From IMG/VR virus record IMGVR_UViG_3300042507_005051, positions 1-30,180 of that record: a stretch of DNA of 30,180 nucleotides, one strand, 5' to 3'. The notes below the pieces were generated by a model, which was not told where the DNA came from, did no database searches, and worked only from the letters and a program-made list of their open reading frames with translations. Made by a program: the position numbers and the translations under genes. Within the stretch, counting starts at the first letter, position 1. Each line of letters begins with the position of its first letter. Of this stretch, positions 24,414 to 30,180 are shown in pieces. Source of the stretch: a virus.

Positions 24414-24764
24414 CTAGCCGTCGTCGCGGTCGCTGCAAGTTTCGCAGAATCGGCCGGTGAACGTCGATTGTGGTAACTGGCGAATCATGCATTCGCCGCC
24501 GATGCCGCAAGCATAGACCCGCCTGTTACCGTCACACCCGCAATCGGACATGCGGACCACTTCGCCGCGATTTGTGCATGGGTACTTCGCGGCGGCTCGC
24601 TTGTCGCCAACAGGAACGGCTTTTTCGTCTTTCGGTCGCGGGTTCTTTAGCGTCCGCTTGCCTAGTTGCGTTCCGTCTTCGCGGATCCGATTAGTGCAGC
24701 AGCAATGGATCGGCCAAACTGATACGGGCGGATATTCGCGGCCGCATTCGTTGCACGTGATCAT
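24414..24764 (-). CDS. Cysteine-rich zinc-binding protein of the tail region (116 aa)
   Basis: ATG 24764 overlaps the previous stop. Cysteines are arranged as CNECG at residues 4-8, HCCC at 20-23, then CTNRGEVV, CGCDGNRR, YACGIGGEC and FCETCSD. These would form two or more zinc ribbons. I recall similar proteins at the end of tail modules in planctomycete-type phages, but no function. It closes the structural run. Confidence 0.6.
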   Translation of the reverse strand: MITCNECGREYPPVSVWPIHCCCTNRIREDGTQLGKRTLKNPRPKDEKAVPVGDKRAAAKYPCTNRGEVVRMSDCGCDGNRRVYACGIGGECMIRQLPQSTFTGRFCETCSDRDDG

Positions 24765-25489
24765 GCCAAAAGCTCTACGCTGATTGTTCCGGCCTCAATG
24801 TATGAAGCTCCCTCAAATTCGTAATCACCGCAAGCGAACGGATCGCCACTTTCGACACCCGCAATCTTTACGGGTGCAAGCCAAATTTTTCCGTTGCTGC
24901 AATACTGCGAAGATGTTGCCGGTCCGTTAGGTAAATTGTTTGTCGGTATCGGGCTGAATGAACCATTCTGCGTTGGGTCGAAATCGTTTTCGCACGCTAC
25001 CGCTTGGCAGCCAGCCATCAAGCCGCCAAAGCTATTGGAAGATGCTATGCTCGCCAAAAAATAACTTGCCTGGAGTTTGCCTACACCGATTAGCACCGTC
25101 ATTATTTCGCTGCCAGTTGTGGTGCTTGCGTTGGGGTTGCTGCAATCGGTGAGGTAAGTTTCTTCGGTCTCCCAATCGTTGTAGATTTCAAATTCCTGAT
25201 TCACTGGCGACTGTGTCGGGTTTTCGGGATCGTCGTAAATGCAATTTTCTTCGGTGTGATCAATGTCGAAAAAATAGCTTCCGTTTAGATCGTCCGCACC
25301 GGTTACAGACCCTCTAACTCTGCCGATGACTCCAGGTATTCCCACGTCAACTTCAATCAGCCAATTGTAAGTAGCCTGGAGTCCGCTTATCACAACTTTG
25401 ATTCGCGTGAACTTTGGATAGAGCGTGCCGTTGTCGCATTCGCATTGACAACACGGGCAGCCAGGCTTGTTCTTCGCATTGATCGGCAT
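24761..25489 (-). CDS. Structural protein with Cys-rich N-terminus (242 aa)
   Basis: ATG 25489 overlaps the TAA of the previous gene (TAATG), favouring it over a start three codons earlier. CPCCQCECDNG at about residues 11-21 may bind zinc. A beta-rich body follows with many aromatic and Asn/Ser residues (FTRIKVVISGLQATYNWLIE; FEGASYIEAGTISVELLA). It is probably a virion or tail-tip protein because it lies in the structural run. No family can be named. Confidence 0.55.
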   Translation of the reverse strand: MPINAKNKPGCPCCQCECDNGTLYPKFTRIKVVISGLQATYNWLIEVDVGIPGVIGRVRGSVTGADDLNGSYFFDIDHTEENCIYDDPENPTQSPVNQEFEIYNDWETEETYLTDCSNPNASTTTGSEIMTVLIGVGKLQASYFLASIASSNSFGGLMAGCQAVACENDFDPTQNGSFSPIPTNNLPNGPATSSQYCSNGKIWLAPVKIAGVESGDPFACGDYEFEGASYIEAGTISVELLA

Positions 25490-26241
25490 TACGAGCAATC
25501 CTCAAAGTCTATGACCCACTTGCCGGTCGCGTATTCCTTTTTGGCTAGGCCGTACTTGCTTCCGCCTACTGAACTGATCGAAATGTTAAAGACGTCGATA
25601 TTGTTGCCAGTGTCGGTTAGCGTCGTGCCAACAATTGAAAACACATCGCACGATGCGGATGATACGGTCGTTCCTGATCGTGCTGCAATGCCTCCGGCTG
25701 GCGTCTTGATGATGACTCCGTGTTCGCCACCGCCGCCACCGCCGCCGCCGATCACGCCCCGCACAACGTCAGCCGCTATGTCATCATCGCCGACAATCGT
25801 AAATAGCTCTCCGCCTAGTTCGATATACCACTGGTTGACAACCGGCCTTGCCTTGTCGCCGCTGGTCATCGCGGTCCCGTTGGTCAGCATCCGGCACAAT
25901 GGCCCGTCGTGGGCGATGCCGTATCTTTGATCGCCGGTTGCCGCGATTTCCGCAAACCCGTTGAAGATGAACGGCCCCGCATCGCCTGTCGTGTCCGCTG
26001 GTTGGTCGATCGTGATGTAGTTTTGCCCGCCCACCTCGACCGTTCCCGTAGCCTGCAAGCACGCAAACGGCGGCACAGCGACGCCTGAGTCGTTACGTAC
26101 GTAGATGGGAGTCGTCTGCTCAATGTTCCGCACGCCCTTTAACGGCGTCGAAATAATGAATCCCGACGAACGAAGATAGCGAACAACCTCAACGATTGTC
26201 CGCATCATCTCCGGGCTCGTTACGCCGATCCTTTGTGCCAC
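25489..26241 (-). CDS. Tail/virion structural protein with poly-Gly hinge (250 aa)
   Basis: GTG 26241 has GAGGG eight bases upstream. A helical start (TSPEMMRTIVEVVRYLRSSG) leads to beta-rich domains. Eight glycines at residues 165-172 form a hinge encoded by CCG/CCA repeats. After it comes IIKTPAGGIAARSGTTVSSA, a short domain I associate with planctomycete phage structural proteins. It is likely a tail or baseplate component. Confidence 0.6.
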   Translation of the reverse strand: MAQRIGVTSPEMMRTIVEVVRYLRSSGFIISTPLKGVRNIEQTTPIYVRNDSGVAVPPFACLQATGTVEVGGQNYITIDQPADTTGDAGPFIFNGFAEIAATGDQRYGIAHDGPLCRMLTNGTAMTSGDKARPVVNQWYIELGGELFTIVGDDDIAADVVRGVIGGGGGGGGEHGVIIKTPAGGIAARSGTTVSSASCDVFSIVGTTLTDTGNNIDVFNISISSVGGSKYGLAKKEYATGKWVIDFEDCS

Positions 26242-26244
26242 GTA

Positions 26245-26673
26245 TTACGCCCTCGCTACGGTCGCAACAGTCACGACAAAATCAAGCACGCTCGCCGTTG
26301 TCGCTGTCCCGATGGTCGTTACGAACTCGGTTGATGCGGCATCGGTAATTGGCCGAATCCCTCCGGCTGTCGTAGATATGGCGTACTGCATACCGACGCT
26401 AAGCGTAGCACCAATAATAATCGGAGACTGTCCCGGCGATGATCCCGGCAGCATGACAATGCCGAATCCGTCCGACGCTCCTGGCGTCAAGACAATGCCA
26501 TCACAAACGGCCCTGGTTGCCGTGTTGTTCGCATCGCACTTGTACCACTTGCCGTCAGTCGCTCGATAAACCGGCTGCCCTTGCGTTACGCTCTCGCCGT
26601 ATTGAACGGGGCGCGTCGGAACGGTTAAAGATCCGATAGCGACGTTCGCCGCTGTGATTGATAGATCGGCCAT
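26245..26673 (-). CDS. Decoration-type structural protein (142 aa)
   Basis: The sequence GQPVYRATDGKWYKCDANNT, DGIVLTPGASDGFGIVMLPG and GMQYAISTTAGGIRPITDAA has the Gly/Thr-rich beta layout of phage capsid or tail decoration proteins (DUF2190-like). It is placed after the tape measure, so a tail-surface role is as likely as capsid. The N-terminus MADLSITAANV lacks a signal peptide. Confidence 0.6.
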   Translation of the reverse strand: MADLSITAANVAIGSLTVPTRPVQYGESVTQGQPVYRATDGKWYKCDANNTATRAVCDGIVLTPGASDGFGIVMLPGSSPGQSPIIIGATLSVGMQYAISTTAGGIRPITDAASTEFVTTIGTATTASVLDFVVTVATVARA

Positions 26674-27542
26674 TAGTTCGTTAGCCCCAAAGCGGAATAA
26701 GGTAGTTCCAGTGTAGTTTCAAATTCCAACCAATGAGCGTTTTCGGCGTCCGTCTCTTGCGTGCCATCTTCTTTCAGCAACACCGGACGCGACGCTATCG
26801 ACTTAGTTGTCTCATCCCACGCCGGACGAATTGGTCCGCCCGCAGTATCGCGGACTAGGTAGCCTTCGTGCCTCACCCGCTTATACCAAGCCTTGTCCGG
26901 AGTCGTGTTGTACGGCTCGCGAAATTGAATCGTTGCCGACACTTTCCAAAATCCCGCTTGTCCGTTTGTGAATACGTTCCGTGCGGAGTATTCCATGAGG
27001 CGGGCCGAACCGGCGGGCCACCCTAAAAACTCATCGGAACTACGCGACTTCAAGTAAGCGGAGATTGCGGGAATGTTGATCGTTTCGAAATTCCGTTCGA
27101 TCGTCGCGACCATGTCGGGGATGCGTTCGGTCAGCCCGTCGATCGGCTCATTATTCGCGGTAACGATCGGCTTGCCGTGGATATCCTGATCGATTGCTTC
27201 ATCGGTAATCGCCCCGGACCACGTGATTATCACCTCGTTATCGACTGGTGAACTGCTTTCGTCGCCCGGTCCAATTTCGCCAGAATACTCCGCGGTTATA
27301 AGTGCCAGCGTCGGTGCGATTCTCAATATGGGCAGCTTGCGGCAAAAAACATAACTGGTTCCAGGGTAAGGCGAATTTACAAGCGGAAGCCCAGCGGCAC
27401 GATAGGCTACTTCGACCGGATCGGCAGCGTCGATCGTGACGGTAAATCCTCGAGTTTTTCCGATGATACGGGTTCGGCCGTCGGCACTTTCTGCCGTTAC
27501 CGTTTCTTTGCTCCACATTTCAATCGCTGGACCGGCTGCCAT
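26673..27542 (-). CDS. Tail-associated protein after the tape measure (289 aa)
   Basis: ATG 27542 overlaps the TAA of the tape measure gene (TAATG). The protein is beta-rich, with TRIIGKTRGFTVTIDAADPV, an Asp/Glu-rich middle and GFWKVSATIQFREPYNTTPD. By position it could be a distal tail or tail-completion protein. No family is recognised with confidence. Confidence 0.55.
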   Translation of the reverse strand: MAAGPAIEMWSKETVTAESADGRTRIIGKTRGFTVTIDAADPVEVAYRAAGLPLVNSPYPGTSYVFCRKLPILRIAPTLALITAEYSGEIGPGDESSSPVDNEVIITWSGAITDEAIDQDIHGKPIVTANNEPIDGLTERIPDMVATIERNFETINIPAISAYLKSRSSDEFLGWPAGSARLMEYSARNVFTNGQAGFWKVSATIQFREPYNTTPDKAWYKRVRHEGYLVRDTAGGPIRPAWDETTKSIASRPVLLKEDGTQETDAENAHWLEFETTLELPYSALGLTN

Positions 27543-29068
27543 TATGCAATAAACTCCAGTACCGGCCCGGATGTCGATCCGGCCTGCGGTTGCAATTGTG
27601 TCAAGATCTGAGCAAGTAGCCCGTTTGACTTCTCGCTCTCTTTAGCAATCTTGTCGATGCCCTTGCTTTCCGGCCCCCTGGTCAACAACCTCGATTCCGT
27701 TGCGCTCGTGCCGGCCTCGAACGATGAAATCTTCGCCGCCTTGTCTTCGGCTTCCTTTATCGACTGCTCAGCCTCTTGTGCGGCTTTCTTCGCGATTTCG
27801 TCTTCGGTTTGTGCTCGCTCCTTCGCTAACTGGTTGCTTTCTTCCTGTAGGTCAAGTTGCTTTTGAAGTGCGGCGATCCGCTCACGCTCGGCATCGGTTG
27901 CCGCCGTCGCCAATTGTTCTTCTCGCTCAACCGCCTCGGCCCCTCTTGTTGCAATCGCCAACTTTTTCTCAAGTGCCTCAACGGTCTTCTCTGCCTCGCT
28001 TGTTTTCGCTTGGTCGGTCTTAAGCGACTCTTGATCGCTAGCCACCTCGGCCGCTTTTATCGCTGCGATTTTTTGAGCGTTTGCGGCCGCTTCTTTGGCC
28101 GCCCGATTTCGTGCCTCTTGAACCTTTAGGAGAAGCTGTGCGGCGGTCCCTTCGTCGCCAACCGCGTTAGCCGCCGTTTTCATCGCTCCAGTAAAATCGA
28201 GCGTTACGACCTTGTACATCGCGTTGTAAAAATCGACACCGAAACCAACCAAAGCCGCCGCCGAATCGACAATGGTCGGTAGCCACTGGTTGGCAATCTC
28301 AAGCACTGGCGGAAGCCATCCGGCTATCGTTGTTGCAATCGTCTCAACAAGCGGAGCGACTGCGGACGCTACTGTATTTGCCATTCCCTCAAAGCCTAGC
28401 GAAACCCGGCCAACAGCGTCATTCATTGCTGCTATCCCCGCCGCGCCTTCCTCGCTGACCACCGCTCCGAGGTCGGCGGCTGCCTGCATGGACGCTTCGA
28501 ACTCGCCAGACTGAGCAAGCAGGGCCGGGGCCAAATCAGCGGCGGCCTTTCCGAAAATCTGTTGAGCGGTCGCCGCTCGTTCTGAAACGTTTTCGATTTT
28601 GCTTAACGCGACTCGCACCGCCTCGAACTGCTGAACAGGTCCCGCCGTCGATAGCTTGGCCGCATCAAGTCCTAGCTTTTGAAAAACTTCACCCGCCTTA
28701 GCGTTGCCGCCCGTTGCGATTTCGCCGACCGCCTTTTGCAATTTCTGTAGCGACTGGATCGACTTTTCGGCACTAACGTTGCCAGCCTCACCCATTGCGA
28801 ATTGGAACGCTTGTAGATCGCCAACCGTGGCTCCTAATCCGGCCGCTGTGTCTGTCAGTGCGTCGATTCGGTTAGCTGCCTCGGATACCGCTCCGATCGA
28901 TTTGCCAACGGCTAGAAAGCCAGCCGCCGCACCCGCAAGGCTAACGGTCAGCGGGTTGATAAACTTGGTGATCGTCGCGCCGACGCTGCCGACTTGCCCG
29001 GCTACCGAATTGATAACCGCTGAGGCTTTGTCCTGTGCTCCAACTACGATGTCGATATCACCGGCCAC
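27542..29068 (-). CDS. Tape measure protein (508 aa)
   Basis: Residues 1-300 alternate Ala/Gly-rich helices with hydrophobic segments (FINPLTVSLAGAAAGFLAVG; VETIATTIAGWLPPVLEIAN). The region ALTDTAAGLGATVGDLQAFQ is typical of phage tape measures. Residues about 325-455 form a long charged coiled coil (EKTVEALEKKLAIATRG). It sets tail length and helps DNA passage; at 508 aa the tail would be short (tens of nm). GTG 29068 has GAGAGG about seven bases upstream. Confidence 0.82.
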   Translation of the reverse strand: MAGDIDIVVGAQDKASAVINSVAGQVGSVGATITKFINPLTVSLAGAAAGFLAVGKSIGAVSEAANRIDALTDTAAGLGATVGDLQAFQFAMGEAGNVSAEKSIQSLQKLQKAVGEIATGGNAKAGEVFQKLGLDAAKLSTAGPVQQFEAVRVALSKIENVSERAATAQQIFGKAAADLAPALLAQSGEFEASMQAAADLGAVVSEEGAAGIAAMNDAVGRVSLGFEGMANTVASAVAPLVETIATTIAGWLPPVLEIANQWLPTIVDSAAALVGFGVDFYNAMYKVVTLDFTGAMKTAANAVGDEGTAAQLLLKVQEARNRAAKEAAANAQKIAAIKAAEVASDQESLKTDQAKTSEAEKTVEALEKKLAIATRGAEAVEREEQLATAATDAERERIAALQKQLDLQEESNQLAKERAQTEDEIAKKAAQEAEQSIKEAEDKAAKISSFEAGTSATESRLLTRGPESKGIDKIAKESEKSNGLLAQILTQLQPQAGSTSGPVLEFIA

Positions 29069-29384
29069 GGCTTGCCCTCTCTATGCGTTCCGCGTCGATG
29101 CGGTTCTGCTCGCCTTGAAACATGGTCAGCAAGTCTAAGAACCACGCCGACTGATCAAGCAATCCGCCAGCCGACGGCAAGTGTCGATCTGCCAGAGACG
29201 CTAGGTTGATTGCTTTAATAATTTCGCCGCCCACGTACTTATGACCGCAAGTAGTTAGCCTAAAGTTGCCGCCTTCGCATTCCTTGCACCCAACGCCACC
29301 ACAGCACGGGCACTCAACTTCGACATACTCCGTTTCGCTTATTTGCTCAAAACAATTTCCGGATCGGCAACTTCGGCAGAGCAA
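29058..29384 (-). CDS. Zinc-ribbon protein before the tape measure (108 aa)
   Basis: CRSC (residues 3-6), C11, CPCCGG (25-30) and CKEC (33-36) suggest a zinc ribbon in the first 40 residues. LPSAGGLLDQSAWFLDLLTM and a charged helix follow. The only visible start is TTG 29384, inside the preceding gene, needed to include the first CxxC. Its place directly before the tape measure gene is where tail assembly chaperones usually lie; that role is inferred. Confidence 0.55.
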   Translation of the reverse strand: MLCRSCRSGNCFEQISETEYVEVECPCCGGVGCKECEGGNFRLTTCGHKYVGGEIIKAINLASLADRHLPSAGGLLDQSAWFLDLLTMFQGEQNRIDAERIERASRGR

Positions 29385-29746
29385 TCCGTTTCGGATCGCG
29401 ACGGCAACACGTACTTTTTTCTCTGCTCTGCCGTCAGCGACGCCCCCTCTGTTGCTGCGTTGATCAGTTCCCAGGATTCCAGCGACGTTAAGTTTTTTGT
29501 AAGCGAATCGACCGACCAGCCCGCTATATGGCAGCCGCTAACGGAAATTGACAAGGCTCGCGACAAAAGCTCTGCTCGCTTCGCTGGCTGCCCGGTTGCC
29601 GCGATGTACTCTGCTCGGATTGACGCGATTTCACCGTCATCAAATGCACTAAGCACTTGAATCGAAAACTGCGGATCTGGCCCGTCGCCGCGATCCGCTT
29701 CGAGAATGTACGGGAATGTCCCGCCTGCTTTTAATCTGCTTGGCAT
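29339..29746 (-). CDS. Tail-region protein (135 aa)
   Basis: ATG 29746 overlaps the previous TAA (TAATG); the longer frame is rejected. The start MPSRLKAGGTFPYILEADRG then FSIQVLSAFDDGEIASIRAE suggests a small adaptor. The C-terminal half is helical (ESWELINAATEGASLTAEQR). By position it could be a tail assembly chaperone. Unrecognised otherwise. Confidence 0.55.
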   Translation of the reverse strand: MPSRLKAGGTFPYILEADRGDGPDPQFSIQVLSAFDDGEIASIRAEYIAATGQPAKRAELLSRALSISVSGCHIAGWSVDSLTKNLTSLESWELINAATEGASLTAEQRKKYVLPSRSETDCSAEVADPEIVLSK

Positions 29747-30180
29747 TACGTTGACGCTGTAAAGGTTATTGATAGTTCTTGGTCGTGAGTTCCGCCGTTT
29801 TTGTTGCATTGAAACTCAATGTCGTCTGTCACCATGCCGTTTCGGTCGGCCTCTTGGTTGTTGATGATTTGGGCTTTTGGTGCATCGAAGCTTAGAACCG
29901 AATTGCTTGGCCCGTCGACGTCTAGTTCCAAGGCCTGCTCGGTGCTTGCAAGCCATGCTGACCAACGGTTCTGTGCGGCAATCGTCGCCGCCTCCGGATT
30001 GATGCTGATCGTCGGCACTCGGTTGGTGATGAATGCAGAAATGTAGCCCGCGACCGTAGTCGGGCATTCCCGCATGATTACCTCGTTGCCGCTGTTGATC
30101 GTCGCCGACTCGATGCACAAATTGACGTCGTTCCATTCGGCCAGCCCGCCCGCAAATCGAAGCGGCAAAGCCGTCGGGTA
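29746..30180 (-). CDS. Tail tube-like protein, N-terminus outside the window (partial)
   Basis: The frame is open to the right edge, so the first residues are missing. A TTG at 30168 could be mistaken for the start, but the codons upstream (YPTA) continue without a stop. The sequence EWNDVNLCIESATINSGNEV, IMRECPTTVAGYISAF and FDAPKAQIINNQEADRNGMV, ending LSITFTAST, is beta-rich like major tail proteins. Its place upstream of the tape measure supports this. Confidence 0.6.
   Translation of the reverse strand, partial: YPTALPLRFAGGLAEWNDVNLCIESATINSGNEVIMRECPTTVAGYISAFITNRVPTISINPEAATIAAQNRWSAWLASTEQALELDVDGPSNSVLSFDAPKAQIINNQEADRNGMVTDDIEFQCNKNGGTHDQELSITFTAST

Noticed and set aside
29058-29384. 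Programmed frameshift of a tail assembly chaperone before the tape measure
   Set aside because: The overlapping genes here differ in content (zinc ribbon versus helical) and I see no clear slippery heptamer at the overlap 29339-29384.

Overview
This window looks like part of a tailed-phage genome or prophage, read right to left. Every gene I accept lies on the minus strand. They are packed as in phages, mostly joined by 4-base ATGA/GTGA or TAATG stop-start overlaps, and almost all gaps are under 150 bases. No terminase, capsid gene, integrase or rRNA/tRNA gene is present. The host is inferred, not shown. Base composition is moderately GC-rich, Shine-Dalgarno (SD) sites are of the GAGG/AGGTG type, and several structural proteins recall families I associate with planctomycete genomes and their phages (for example the TPAGGIAARSGTT segment and the LLDQSAWF segment). 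I hold that assignment at moderate confidence. A tape measure protein of 508 residues suggests a siphovirus-like tail.

Layout in transcription order. (1) 30180-24414: tail module with the end of a tail-tube-like protein, a zinc-ribbon protein just before the tape measure protein, then four structural or decoration-type proteins and a cysteine-rich protein. (2) 24413-17318: small accessory and nucleic-acid genes, including metallophosphoesterase, SprT-like metalloprotein, thermonuclease-like protein, GNAT acetyltransferase, many proteins under 100 aa and a ParB-like protein. A strong terminator at 23452-23484 closes the tail transcript. (3) 17510-8299: replication and nucleotide module with a MazG-like pyrophosphohydrolase, an NGO0469-family ssDNA-binding-type protein, an SNF2-type helicase, a beta-class DNA methyltransferase, a replication initiator with an associated protein, a DUF3310 protein, a helix-turn-helix protein and a RusA resolvase. 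(4) 8202-2773: many small membrane or coiled-coil proteins, a holin-like protein, three membrane-anchored thioredoxin-fold-like proteins and a complete papain-type cysteine protease. I read this as a lysis/late module. (5) 2741-81: fibre-type proteins, one with a YadA-like beta-roll.

The most unusual content is between the genes. Eight leaders (start codons at 23928, 23366, 21984, 20919, 18238, 15686, 14100 and 11559) carry two inverted repeats in the interleaved order A-B-A'-B', which makes an RNA pseudoknot rather than nested hairpins. Two of them (14116-14197 and 11578-11656) have perfect 10-13 bp stems in the same layout with essentially unrelated stem sequences. Four leaders share a UCAAC(AC) tail, usually within UUUUCAAC, just after the last stem. 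Where promoters can be read, transcription would start at the first stem. Three other gaps (R1-R3) share a different module: an AT-rich -10-like box, a TTGTnnnnACAA palindrome and a hairpin with a T-run. The replication initiator gene carries five GGGGTACGATCG-like iterons at 23-23-23-35 bp spacing that fall in all three reading frames, a likely origin inside the initiator gene. Finally, unrelated proteins end in EVAK/EVAT/EVPT because a common start cassette (GAGGTG-GCA-ATGA) is embedded in the end of the upstream gene; one cassette is visibly duplicated around an inserted gene.
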